Shown: one piece after another, positions 51,498-60,583 of the stretch
Layout: each line of letters starts with the position of its first letter
Numbering within the stretch: position 1 is the stretch's first letter
Origin: Deltaproteobacteria bacterium
GTDB lineage: Bacteria; Myxococcota_A; UBA796; SXON01
DNA length: 64,000 bases
Reading direction: 5' to 3'
NCBI GenBank assembly: GCA_947445035.1
Contig: CANFCK010000005.1
Location: 1 to 64,000 of the forward strand
The notes under the pieces: generated by a model
Seen by the model: only the letters and a program-made list of their open reading frames with translations
What the model was told of the DNA's origin: nothing
The model's database searches: none
Program-made: the position numbers and the translations under genes

Positions 51498-53723
51498 CTA
51501 CTCCCAGCGCTCGACGTCGTGCCGGCCGATCGCGCCGGCGGCGTCCCACGAAAGCGCTTCGCTCAAGACGCGCCCCGGCAGGTCCGTGCCGACCGGAACC
51601 CCGAGCAGCCAGGCCACCGTGGGCGCCACGTCGGCGGGCTCCGCGGTGCGCGGACGTTTGCCTCCGGCGATGTCGGCGCCGCGGAGCCAGGCGCCGCTCA
51701 CGCCGCCGCGCGCATCGATCACCACGACGACGAAGACCACCCCTTCACCCGCCGCCACCGTCAGCTGCTCAAGCCCGGCGACGTCGCCGGACTTCAAGTG
51801 GATGACGCTGAGATCAACCGGAGCCGCCACCCAGGCGGTCACGACCTCCTCCGCACCTTTTTGGGGCTCGGACCTGCCCGGCCAACCAAAGACCTCGACA
51901 CTCTTCTGCTGCTTGGCGGCCCACTCCCACACCGTCATCCGACCAACCGCGCTGCCCGCCGACACCTGACGCCACGCCGCCGACCCAACCGAGCCCAGCT
52001 CGAACCTGGCATAGCCGCCGGGCATACGCCCGGTGCCAAGTCCATCCATTGCGACCAGCACCACCCGCCGCGGCGCCATCGCCTCCAAGGCGATCGCGCG
52101 CGGCTCCACCCCCTTGAACGGGGAAGGAATGCCGATCAACCTCGCGTAGTCCGCCTCGAGGTGACCGCCGTTCCGCAAGAAGCCCCACGAATCGCGGGGA
52201 TTGTCCCAGACCACCGCATCCGCGCCAAGGGGCCCGGACATCACGCCCACCGTGGCGTAGCTCGTGCGGGTTGACAGCCAATGGTAGCCAATCTCCGGCG
52301 TGCGCCAGGCCGTTCGTTGGGCGTGACCCTCTTCCAACGCTACGATCAGCGGCCCATCCTGCGCCGAATCCAACTTACGCAGCGCAACCGCCAAGCGCCC
52401 GTGTTGATCCAGCGCCGTCCCCCCCCTCTTGAACTTGGCCTCCCGCCACAGGCCGCGCACGCCGAAGCCGAGACTGACAAAAACAAGAAGCGACGCAATT
52501 ACGCCGATTATCCCGCCACGCCGGAGTAGCCACAACGCGGTCAAGGCGAACGCAAAAAAGGACACCAGTCCCTCGCGTTGATCAAAGTACCAGGGGCTCG
52601 AAAACTGCTTGTGGACCAACTGGACTGACAACCAGGCGCCCCATGCCAGGAAAAACAGCGCGGACCAGAAGAACCCATCGGGGCTTCGGACGAGAACAAG
52701 GCACCGGCCGACCAGCTCACGTCGATGTTTCAGCGCCAAGCCCAGCGCGGGAATGAGCGCCAACGGCACGACCCAATGCAGGACGTAAAAGACATCCCAA
52801 TACGAGGACTTGGTGAAGCTCCAGGCGACGAGCAGGCCGAAGAGTCGGTCACCTACATAGTGGAAGAACCCGTCGATGGGGACCATGACCACCAGCTCGG
52901 GCAGCAGTTCGTTGACACGGCAACGATCAAACCGGAGCAGGATTCCCGGCCCGTCGTTGGCCGAAAACGAGGCCACCCGGGCCCACCACGCGCCAGTGGC
53001 CACTACGATTGGCAAAAGGGTCATCGCCCCGAACCGCAGGTTGGCGCGACGGTCTGGGCCCACCGCCACACGCAGCGCCAGCGCGGCGCCGATCGCAAGC
53101 GGGAAAACCATCAACTGGGCGCGCGCGAAGAAGGGCAAGCAACCCCAGACTCCTAGTTCCAACGCCCAAAGAACATCCACGCGGTGCCGGTTCAACACCA
53201 GCCGCCACAGACCGAAGCAGAGGAGTGTCCACGCCAACGGCTCGGTGTAGGGGCCGACCGACCACGCCCGATACTGGGGGTTGGTCCACAACAGGAGCGC
53301 GAGGAGATGGCCGGCGTGGAACCAAGGGATCCGCTGCCAGATGGGCGCCGGGAATGCTGCGCGCCCAAAGAAGAAGAGTGGGACGCCCGACAACATGTAC
53401 AGCCCCCACGGCACCCAGTGTGCCGCGGCCTCCATGTCCACGAAGCGGCCGATGGTGCCCAGAAGTACCGGCCACAGGGGGTAGATGCCGGTCGGAGACG
53501 GAAACTCGGTGTAGCCGAAGTTGTAGATCGACAGGTTCGAGCTGAGCCCCGCGCCCAGCCGCACCTGCTCGGCCACCCCCATGTAGTACCCGCCGTCGAT
53601 CCCGATGTTGGTGGCGACGTAGGCCGCGCCGCCACGCGCGATCAGCACCACCACGAACAAACCCGCGAAGGCGATGATGTCGGCGGGAATCCGGCTCGGT
53701 TTCGACACCCCGCCGGCTAACAT
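51498..53723 (-). CDS. Membrane glycosyltransferase-like protein fused to a phosphodiesterase/PglZ-like domain
   Basis: A 741-residue protein starting at ATG 53723 (MLAGGVSKPSRIPADII). Residues 15-450 have about 11 membrane helices and a first outside loop with IDGGYYMGVAEQVRLG, typical of GT-C (PMT/ArnT-like) enzymes. The last 300 residues are soluble and resemble the alkaline-phosphatase superfamily in its type I phosphodiesterase form: RRVVLVAMDGLGTGRMP at the start, where metal binding and the nucleophile are expected, and PADVAPTVAWLLGVPVG near the end. The expected Thr/Ser nucleophile block is hard to find, so activity is uncertain. Divergent from the DUF3516 helicase with 39 bases between starts. 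Confidence 0.72.
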   Translation of the reverse strand: MLAGGVSKPSRIPADIIAFAGLFVVVLIARGGAAYVATNIGIDGGYYMGVAEQVRLGAGLSSNLSIYNFGYTEFPSPTGIYPLWPVLLGTIGRFVDMEAAAHWVPWGLYMLSGVPLFFFGRAAFPAPIWQRIPWFHAGHLLALLLWTNPQYRAWSVGPYTEPLAWTLLCFGLWRLVLNRHRVDVLWALELGVWGCLPFFARAQLMVFPLAIGAALALRVAVGPDRRANLRFGAMTLLPIVVATGAWWARVASFSANDGPGILLRFDRCRVNELLPELVVMVPIDGFFHYVGDRLFGLLVAWSFTKSSYWDVFYVLHWVVPLALIPALGLALKHRRELVGRCLVLVRSPDGFFWSALFFLAWGAWLSVQLVHKQFSSPWYFDQREGLVSFFAFALTALWLLRRGGIIGVIASLLVFVSLGFGVRGLWREAKFKRGGTALDQHGRLAVALRKLDSAQDGPLIVALEEGHAQRTAWRTPEIGYHWLSTRTSYATVGVMSGPLGADAVVWDNPRDSWGFLRNGGHLEADYARLIGIPSPFKGVEPRAIALEAMAPRRVVLVAMDGLGTGRMPGGYARFELGSVGSAAWRQVSAGSAVGRMTVWEWAAKQQKSVEVFGWPGRSEPQKGAEEVVTAWVAAPVDLSVIHLKSGDVAGLEQLTVAAGEGVVFVVVVIDARGGVSGAWLRGADIAGGKRPRTAEPADVAPTVAWLLGVPVGTDLPGRVLSEALSWDAAGAIGRHDVERWE

Positions 53724-53762
53724 GCCGGCCACCCACCGTCCCCGCGGATAGGCGGGCCGACG

Positions 53763-56288
53763 ATGCCGGCCCCTCGACTCGACACCCGCGTCCCCGAGAC
53801 GGGCTTCAACCACCCCGATCATGCGCTGGACGCCTTCCTCGGCTGGGTGGCGGACGCTGGCTACTCCCTCTACCCCCACCAGGAGGAGGCGATTCTCTCC
53901 GTCTTCTCCGACCACCACGTGGTGCTGGACGCCCCGACCGGCTCGGGAAAGTCACTGGTGGCCATCGCGCAGCACTTCAAGAGTTTCGTGGAGCTCGGGC
54001 GCTCCTGGTACACCGCCCCCATCAAGGCCCTGGTGTCCGAGAAATTCTTCGCATTGTGCCAGATCTTCGGACCCGAGCACGTTGGACTGATGACGGGGGA
54101 TGGAAGTGTCAATCGGGACGCACCCATTCTTTGTTGCACTGCCGAAGTGCTTGCGAATGTCGCGCTACGAGAGGGGCGCCACGCCCGGGCGCACAGCGTG
54201 GTCATGGACGAGTTCCACTACTACGGCGACGCCGACCGTGGCATGGCCTGGCAGATTCCGCTCCTGACCCTCCCGCAGACACGATTCGTGCTGATGTCCG
54301 CGACCTTGGGCGACACCCGATTCATCCGGGAGGACCTCGCGCGACGCACCGGCCGCCAGGTCGATGACATCTTCGGCGCCCACCGGCCGGTGCCGCTGGA
54401 GTACAGCTACAGCCTGTCGCCGCTGACCGAGGTGATCTCGGGACTCGTCCGCCACGGGCGCGCCCCCATCTATCTGGTCCATTTCACGCAGAACGACGCC
54501 ACCGAACAAGCGCAGGCGTTGATGAGCGTGGACTGGTGCACCAAGGAAGAAAAGCGCGCCATCGCCGATGCCATGGCCGGCTTTTCTTTCCACAGCCCGT
54601 TCGGGGCGACGTTACGACGCTTTCTGGCCCACGGCATCGGCCTGCACCACGCCGGGCTTTTGCCCAGGTATCGCCTGCTCGTCGAACGCTTAGCCCAAGC
54701 CGGGCTTTTGAAGATCATCTCCGGGACCGACACCCTCGGCGTCGGCATCAACGTCCCGATCCGAACCGTGTGTTTTACCAAGCTCTGCAAGTTCGATGGC
54801 GAACGGGTGGACATCCTCAAGGTGCGCGACTTCCGACAGATCTCGGGGCGGGCCGGCCGCGCGGGCTTCGACACCGCAGGCTACGTCGTGGTCCAGGCGC
54901 CCGAACACATCATCGAAAATGCGAAGATGGAGAGCCGGCTCAACGATCCCTCCAAACGAAGAAAACTCGTGAAGGCAAAGCCGCCCGAGCGCGGGTACAA
55001 ACACTGGGACGAAACCACCTTCAAAGCACTGGTGGAGCGGCCTCCAGAGGCGCTGACCCCCCGCTTCGTGGTGGATCACGGGCGGTTTTTGTCACTGGTG
55101 CAGCACGCCGACGAGACCACCGGCAACGCGCAGGCGGGCGTCGATGCGCTTTTGGCCCTCATCGCCGAATCTCACGTCCCCGCGGCGGCGCGAGAGGCGC
55201 TGACGGCCTCGGTGGCCAACCTGTTGGATGAATTGGAAGCCGGCGGCGTCGTCAAGCGCGAGGACTTGGGACTCGTGCTCGACCCCAACCTACAGAAAGA
55301 TTTCAGTCTTCACCATTCGCTCTCGTTGTTCCTGGTCAAATCGATCTCGAACCTCGACCCGGTCTCGCCCACCTACGCCCACGACGTGCTGACATGGATC
55401 GAGGCCATCCTCGAAGACCCGCGCGCCGTCCTCCAGAAGCAGCAGGATCGGGCTCGGCGTGAGAAGATTGGCGAACTCAAGGCCGCCGGCGTCCCTTTCG
55501 AAGAACGCATCGCGGCGATCCAGGACATCACCTGGCCGCAGCCCTTCGCCGACCAGATTCGCGACGCCTTCCAACACTACGCCATCGCGCATCCGTGGGT
55601 GAAGCGCGAGGGCATCCGCCCCAAATCCGTCGTGCGGGAGATGGCGGAGGCCTGGCTGAGTTTTCCGGAGATGATCGGGGAGCTGGAGCTACAGCGCTCC
55701 GAGGGGGTGCTCCTTCGGTATTTGTCAGAGGTCTACAAGGCGCTGGTCCAGAACGTGCCGGCCGACAACCAGAACGAGGGCATCGACGAGCTGACAGCGT
55801 GGTTGCGGGCGATGATTCAGCGTGTCGATTCGTCCCTGATCACCGAGTGGGAGAGCCTTTTGCGGGGCGGGGATCGGAAGCCCGACGCGCCGCCCCAAGA
55901 CGTGTCCTCCAACCGGAAGGCGTTCGTCACGCGGGTTCGCGCCGAGCTGCATGCTGTCGTCCGGAGCTTCTCGCGACGCGACTTCGACGAGGCGCTGGCT
56001 GGGCTGCGTGCGCGGGGCCGGCCGTGGACACCGGGAACCATCGAGGCCGAGCTCAGCCCCGCTGTCAGCGCGATCGGAGCGATCTGCTTCGACCATCGGT
56101 CGCGCCTTGCAGACCACACGGTACTGCGCGCCACCGGCCCCCATCAGTGGGTGGCAAAGCAGGTGCTCGTCGGGCGCGACGAAGACGAGGAGGATGCGGG
56201 CGCCTGGTCGATCGAGGTGATCATCGATCTGCGTGACGACACCAATCCGGTAGGGCCGATCGTTGAGTTGGTGGCGATCGGGCAGTAA
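53763..56288 (+). CDS. Ski2-like DEAD/H helicase with DUF3516-type C-terminus
   Basis: An 841-residue SF2 helicase. N-terminal motifs: YPHQEEAILSVF, Walker A DAPTGSGKS, Ia TAPIKALVSEKFF, motif II VMDEFHYYGD (DEFH), III MSATLGDT. Second domain: YLVHFTQNDATEQAQ, GLHHAGLLPRYR, SGTDTLGVGINVPIRTV and QISGRAGRAGFD. The remaining 450 residues are mainly helical with a charged coil (QKQQDRARREKIGELK) and match the DUF3516 helicase group. This is the second Ski2-like helicase in the window, with no long similarity to the first outside the motifs. Its stop is directly next to the stop of the convergent sulfatase-like gene. Confidence 0.9.
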   Translation: MPAPRLDTRVPETGFNHPDHALDAFLGWVADAGYSLYPHQEEAILSVFSDHHVVLDAPTGSGKSLVAIAQHFKSFVELGRSWYTAPIKALVSEKFFALCQIFGPEHVGLMTGDGSVNRDAPILCCTAEVLANVALREGRHARAHSVVMDEFHYYGDADRGMAWQIPLLTLPQTRFVLMSATLGDTRFIREDLARRTGRQVDDIFGAHRPVPLEYSYSLSPLTEVISGLVRHGRAPIYLVHFTQNDATEQAQALMSVDWCTKEEKRAIADAMAGFSFHSPFGATLRRFLAHGIGLHHAGLLPRYRLLVERLAQAGLLKIISGTDTLGVGINVPIRTVCFTKLCKFDGERVDILKVRDFRQISGRAGRAGFDTAGYVVVQAPEHIIENAKMESRLNDPSKRRKLVKAKPPERGYKHWDETTFKALVERPPEALTPRFVVDHGRFLSLVQHADETTGNAQAGVDALLALIAESHVPAAAREALTASVANLLDELEAGGVVKREDLGLVLDPNLQKDFSLHHSLSLFLVKSISNLDPVSPTYAHDVLTWIEAILEDPRAVLQKQQDRARREKIGELKAAGVPFEERIAAIQDITWPQPFADQIRDAFQHYAIAHPWVKREGIRPKSVVREMAEAWLSFPEMIGELELQRSEGVLLRYLSEVYKALVQNVPADNQNEGIDELTAWLRAMIQRVDSSLITEWESLLRGGDRKPDAPPQDVSSNRKAFVTRVRAELHAVVRSFSRRDFDEALAGLRARGRPWTPGTIEAELSPAVSAIGAICFDHRSRLADHTVLRATGPHQWVAKQVLVGRDEDEEDAGAWSIEVIIDLRDDTNPVGPIVELVAIGQ

Positions 56289-57620
56289 CTATTCCTGACA
56301 CAAACTCGCAGTCCGCAGTACCTTGGCATCCAGCGCCGTCACCAAGGCCTCGGGTAGGGCGATGGTGAACGCCAGGTCGATATCCCCGGCAGGATCGTCT
56401 TCGACCGAGAAAAGCTCGTAGTATTGGCTGTTGGAGCGGTCGTTGTAGACGAGTTGGTAGGTTTCGTCCCACGCGGCGATCGCGAGGTGCCCGTGACCGT
56501 CGCAGTGCCAGGTGGTCGGCGGCTCCCGCAGAGGCTCACCAATCGGCACCCCTTCGATGTCGGCGCTCGCATATTCGAGGCCCGCCCACTTCAAAAGGGT
56601 CGGCGCGAGATCGACCTGCGACGCCAACGGCACGGTCTGGCCCGAGAGCGTCGGGTGCAACATCAGCAAGAAACTTCGGGTGAGCTTGGCCGACGAACCC
56701 CAGTTGTGCTCGGCCGAGGGATCAAGCCACCCCTCGCCATGGTCGGTGACGACCACGATGAGCGCGTCGGAGGGAAGGGCTTGGATGAGCGCGTCCAGCT
56801 CGGCATCGACCCTCGTCGCCGCGCAGCGCTGCGCCACCTCGATCGCGGTCGAACACGCACCGATTTCGTCGTCGGAGAGGTCCTTGAACGCATCCATGGA
56901 AAACGCGCCGTCGCCGGTGGCGTGGATCACGTCGGCCGCACACGCAGCGTCGGCGGCAATCGCAGATGTCTCGCAAGAGGGATCCAGCTTGTCGTACGGC
57001 ACATGCAGGTTCATCACCTGGAGCCACACGAAGCGCGGCTGATCTTCGGGAACTCCGTCCAGCCAGGAGATCACCTCCGCCGCCTGGTCAGCGAGGCTCC
57101 AGTTGTAGTTGTGCTTGAGCATGTCGTCGAAACCCAAGAACAAGTTGGCGCTCATGACCTCATTCGCCGACGCCAGGAGCGTCGCCCAGCCGCGTTTCTG
57201 GAAGGCCTCCGAGACCAACCTGATCGCACCCGGCGGCAAGAACTTGTCGTCGGGGTCGATGCCCCGCTCCTCCAGCCGCACGCCGCTCATCATCGACGCC
57301 GTCGTCGGCAGGGTCCACGCTTCGACGGCGGCGAAGGTGTCCACGTAAAGCCCCTCGGCGCGCCGCGCGTGCAACAGCGGCATCGTCCCTTGTTCGAAGA
57401 GCTGGTACCGACCGGTGTCGAGCACGACGACGACGATCGTCTGGGCGCCGCCACCGCTGTCGTTCCCCGTCTCAGCAGTCTCGCCGCCCGAATCGGAGCC
57501 CGTGTCGGTGCCGGTTTGGCCTGTGTCGGTGTCGTTGCCGTGGTCAGGCACGCCGCCCGTGGGGGGAGTGGAACAACTGGCGAGGAGCGAGGCGATGAGG
57601 AGCACGGAGGGACTGTACAC
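56289..57620 (-). CDS. Sulfatase/alkaline-phosphatase-superfamily lipoprotein
   Basis: A 443-residue lipoprotein. The GTG at 57620 gives a leader ending LLIASLLASC; a second GTG five codons on is an alternative. A Thr/Asp/Gly/Ser-rich linker (about residues 30-60) precedes the domain. Core motifs: VVVVLDTGRYQLFE for the first metal site, AWTLPTTASMMSG where sulfatases have the modified Cys/Ser, so Thr is the likely nucleophile, as in phosphoethanolamine-transferase-like members, then VVVTDHGEGW with the metal Asp and His, and DLAPTLLKWAG. It may act on sulfate or phosphate esters in the envelope. Cys pairs are in the C-terminal half. Confidence 0.85.
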   Translation of the reverse strand: MYSPSVLLIASLLASCSTPPTGGVPDHGNDTDTGQTGTDTGSDSGGETAETGNDSGGGAQTIVVVVLDTGRYQLFEQGTMPLLHARRAEGLYVDTFAAVEAWTLPTTASMMSGVRLEERGIDPDDKFLPPGAIRLVSEAFQKRGWATLLASANEVMSANLFLGFDDMLKHNYNWSLADQAAEVISWLDGVPEDQPRFVWLQVMNLHVPYDKLDPSCETSAIAADAACAADVIHATGDGAFSMDAFKDLSDDEIGACSTAIEVAQRCAATRVDAELDALIQALPSDALIVVVTDHGEGWLDPSAEHNWGSSAKLTRSFLLMLHPTLSGQTVPLASQVDLAPTLLKWAGLEYASADIEGVPIGEPLREPPTTWHCDGHGHLAIAAWDETYQLVYNDRSNSQYYELFSVEDDPAGDIDLAFTIALPEALVTALDAKVLRTASLCQE

Positions 57621-57684
57621 CCCTTGAGGCGCACCCGGGCGCAGTGTTCGACAACGGCCTCGCGCCGGCGCGCTACGTAGCAAC

Positions 57685-59226
57685 GTGACCGCCCGCGCCG
57701 CCCTGGCCCTTACCTGCGCACTTGCCGCGGCGATCGGCGTCGCTGCGACCTGGCCCCTGGTGCTCGACCTGGGCGACCGCGCCCCGGCAAGCGTCTTCAC
57801 CGAAGGCCACATCGCAGCGCTCTCGGTCGCGACCCGAGTTCCGCCGTGGCTCACCCACACCGACCTGGCCGGATGGCCGGATGGCGTGGACTTCCGGCCG
57901 CTCTTGTGGCCGTCGATCCTCTTGGCCCACCTCGTCGGCGGGCTGGCGGCCTACGACTTGACGGTGGTCTTCGCTCCGGTGGTCAACGTCCTCGGCGGCT
58001 GGCTCCTCGGCCGGGTGCTCTTCGGCGAGGACCGCGCCGCCATCGCGCTGGGGGCGCTCCTCGCGTTCCCGCCGTGGGTGCGAACGACGCTTCAGAACGG
58101 GCAGCCGGAGCAGGCGGTGCTGGGGCTCGGCGCGGCGCTGGTGGCATTGACCATGTGGGCCTCGGCCGGCTCCCGCCACCGGCTAGGGGCCGTGGCGCCA
58201 GCCGTGGCGCTCGCCGGAATCAGCGCGCCCCATGTGGTCCTCGCGACCCTGGCGATCGTCGGGGTCTGGGCCGCCGCCGGCGCTCGGGACGCGCCCCGGC
58301 GCATGGTCGTCCTCGCGCTCGCGGCGGCCGGCGCCGTCCTGGTCGCAGCCTACCACGCGCCGGGTTTCGACAGAGATATCCAGCACTTCTTCTCGCCCTT
58401 CGGCTTGCTCGATGCGCAAAACGGGCCCGCGCCCAAGCGGGCGGTGCTGCTTGCCGACCTCTTCTGGGCGGCGCGGGCACCCCCCGGTCGGGGTCCAGGG
58501 GTCGTCCACCTCGGCTATCTGGGAATTCCCCTGGTGCTTGGCGCGCTGGCGGCGCTACCCAGCGTCACCCCGCGCCGTGAGCGCTGGGCTATCGCCGCCG
58601 CGATCCTGCTCCTGGCCCTCGCCTTCGGAGAGTCGGGTCCGTTCGGGTTCATCGTGAGCGTATCGAGCACGCTCGCCGCGAGCGGCACCCCCTATCGCTT
58701 CGTGCTGGGCGCGGTCCTGGCGTTGTCGATCCTCGTCGCGCGCACCCGGTGGGCGCCCGTCGTGGTCCTGTTGTCGCTCGTGGAGGCCGTCTGGGTCGAT
58801 CCCCGCCCGCTGCCGTTCCCCCTGGTCGAGGTAGAGACCGACCCCTCGAGCGTGGTGTTGCGCGGCGGTTCCGGACCGGTGCTGGACCTGCCTCTGGTCG
58901 GGCGGGCGTGCCGGGAGGGGGCCGGCCACTACCTCGCGGAGGCGGGCCGCCACGGTCGGCCGACCCCGCTTTTGCTGCGCTCCGGGGACCTTGCCTGGGG
59001 GGACAAGCTTGGCGCTCAGCGCGTCCTCACCGCTGCGCTGGCAAGCCCCGACTGCGCGACGCTGCTGCCCCCGCTGCTGGGGGAGTACGGCGCGATCGTC
59101 GCGCACGCGCATGTCGCCTGCCGGCTCCAGGAGCGAGAGCGCGCCTGCCTCACCGCGGCGTTCGGCCCTCCGAGTTCCTCGGGGGAAACGTCGTGGTGGA
59201 CGCTACCGCCTAGAACGGGGCGCTGA
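57685..59226 (+). CDS. Polytopic membrane protein, GT-C-like
   Basis: A 513-residue protein from GTG 57685 with about 10 membrane helices and a soluble C-terminal 120 residues. An early outside loop has TDLAGWPDGVDFRPLLWPS, a pattern in GT-C glycosyltransferases and in their inactive relatives, and RTTLQNGQPEQAVLG follows. The C-terminal part has VVLRGGSGPVLDLPLVGR and three Cys (GRACREG, PDCATL, ARLQ-type region with ACL). The family was not identified further. It starts 64 bases from the sulfatase-like gene, transcribed away from it. Confidence 0.72.
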   Translation: MTARAALALTCALAAAIGVAATWPLVLDLGDRAPASVFTEGHIAALSVATRVPPWLTHTDLAGWPDGVDFRPLLWPSILLAHLVGGLAAYDLTVVFAPVVNVLGGWLLGRVLFGEDRAAIALGALLAFPPWVRTTLQNGQPEQAVLGLGAALVALTMWASAGSRHRLGAVAPAVALAGISAPHVVLATLAIVGVWAAAGARDAPRRMVVLALAAAGAVLVAAYHAPGFDRDIQHFFSPFGLLDAQNGPAPKRAVLLADLFWAARAPPGRGPGVVHLGYLGIPLVLGALAALPSVTPRRERWAIAAAILLLALAFGESGPFGFIVSVSSTLAASGTPYRFVLGAVLALSILVARTRWAPVVVLLSLVEAVWVDPRPLPFPLVEVETDPSSVVLRGGSGPVLDLPLVGRACREGAGHYLAEAGRHGRPTPLLLRSGDLAWGDKLGAQRVLTAALASPDCATLLPPLLGEYGAIVAHAHVACRLQERERACLTAAFGPPSSSGETSWWTLPPRTGR

Positions 59227-59310
59227 AGAGCACGCCGCCGCCCCTGCCAGCCGGAACCAAGACGAGCCCTGCGCAGTCGGTCACGTTTCCGGACAGGATC
59301 AAGCCCGCGA

Positions 59311-59565
59311 CTAGCGAAAGCGCGGCGGAGAAGCCGCCGCCGGTCGGAGAACTTCCGCCCACGTGGTCCGCGTGCCGGCCAGCACCTCCTGGATCAGCCG
59401 GTCCCGAATGCGGGTGCTGGCCCGCATCAGCACTTTGAGGGCGTGCTGCGTCTTGAGCGTGCGGTGACGGACGCGGTTGACCTCGGCCAGGGCGCCTTGA
59501 CCGAGGAAACCCTCCACCCTGTAGCGTTCGACCTCATCACCTGGGTTCAGGAGCACCCGGACCAC
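59311..59565 (-). pseudogene. N-terminal fragment of a Ser/Thr kinase
   Basis: An 84-residue frame from GTG 59565. Residues 8-50 are the start of a Hanks-type kinase: PGDEVERYRVEGFLGQGALA with the glycine loop, EVNRVRHRTLKTQHALKVL with the ATP lysine, then RIRDRLIQE as the C-helix. After LIQEV the homology ends in an unrelated tail and stop. The catalytic loop, DFG and all the C-lobe are missing, so it cannot phosphorylate. It is a truncated gene, 38 bases behind xerD on the same strand. Confidence 0.7.
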
Positions 59566-59603
59566 GTAGCAGGCAACACGTTGTTGGCGAATCGACCGGC
59601 GAA

Positions 59604-60521
59604 CTACCCCCGCGGGTGGAACTCGGCGTGCACTCGCTTGAGCCGTTCTCGAGTCACGTGGGTGTAGATCTGGGTGGTGGAGATGTCCGCGTGGCCGAGC
59701 ATCGCCTGGAGCACACGGAGGTCGGCCCCGTGGTTGAGCAGGTGCGTGGCGAAGCTGTGGCGGAGCACGTGGGGGCTCACCTTGCCGCGGATGCCGGCCA
59801 TCTTTGCGTGACGACCCAGGCGCTCCCAGAAGTTCTGCCGGGTCATCGGGCGGCCCCGGCGTGAGAGAAATACCGCCTTCGTACCGGTCGGCCTCGGTTT
59901 TTTGAGGTAGGCAACGAGCAGGTCCCGGGCGACGTCGCCCAGGGGCACGAGCCGCTCCTTCCCGCCTTTCCCGCGGACCCGGACAAAGCCTCCTTCGAGG
60001 TGCAAACCCGACAACGGCAGCCCCACCAGCTCACTCACCCGAAGCCCCGTCGCGTACAGGAGCTCGATCATGACGTGATCGCGGAAGCCCAACGGGTCCT
60101 CCTGGTCGGGCGCAAGCAACAACGCCTCGACCTGCGCCTCGCTCAGCACCGTGGGCACCCTCCGACCGGGGCGAGGACCGCGGACGAGGCCGCTGGGGTC
60201 GTCGAGCAGGGATCCTTCGGCGAGCAGCCATCGAAAAAGCTGACGAAAGGCGCTGCGGTGCCGCGCCCGCGACCGGGCGTCGAGGCCCCCGTCGGCGAGG
60301 TGTACGAGGTACGCCGCCAGATCGGCGTGCACTACGCCACCCGCCTCGGCGCGGCCTCGTTTGCCCATCCACCGCGCCATGCGCACCAGGTCGCTGCGGT
60401 ACGCGAGCTGGGTGTTGTGCGCAAGCGCGCGCTCCACCCGGATCCACGCGAGGAACCCCTCGATCACCGCGATCCAGGCCTCAGGTACCGGGCGATCCAC
60501 GTCCACGTGGGTGATTAACAT
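59604..60521 (-). CDS. xerD: Tyrosine recombinase XerD
   Basis: A 305-residue recombinase of normal Xer length. ATG 60521 (MLITHVDVDRPVPE) is chosen, as the extra upstream 20 codons look non-coding. The SAM-like N-terminal domain has FLAWIRVERALAHNTQLAYRSDL. The catalytic residues are all visible: Arg in LYATGLRVSELVGL, Lys in VRGKGGKERLVPLG, His-x-x-Arg in SPHVLRHSFATHLL, His in LGHADISTTQIYTHV, and the nucleophile Tyr in the same string. It resolves chromosome dimers at dif together with XerC; a phage-type integrase is less likely, given its length and lack of mobile genes around it. Confidence 0.93.
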   Translation of the reverse strand: MLITHVDVDRPVPEAWIAVIEGFLAWIRVERALAHNTQLAYRSDLVRMARWMGKRGRAEAGGVVHADLAAYLVHLADGGLDARSRARHRSAFRQLFRWLLAEGSLLDDPSGLVRGPRPGRRVPTVLSEAQVEALLLAPDQEDPLGFRDHVMIELLYATGLRVSELVGLPLSGLHLEGGFVRVRGKGGKERLVPLGDVARDLLVAYLKKPRPTGTKAVFLSRRGRPMTRQNFWERLGRHAKMAGIRGKVSPHVLRHSFATHLLNHGADLRVLQAMLGHADISTTQIYTHVTRERLKRVHAEFHPRG

Positions 60522-60583
60522 CGCCTGACGCGCTAAATGGTCCCCCCGTCGGGACCCGGCGGCCAGCACTCGCGGAGTCACCG

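Noticed and set aside
59604-60521. xerD as the integrase of a mobile element
   Set aside because: Length and motifs fit a chromosomal Xer recombinase, and no phage or plasmid genes or tRNA are next to it.
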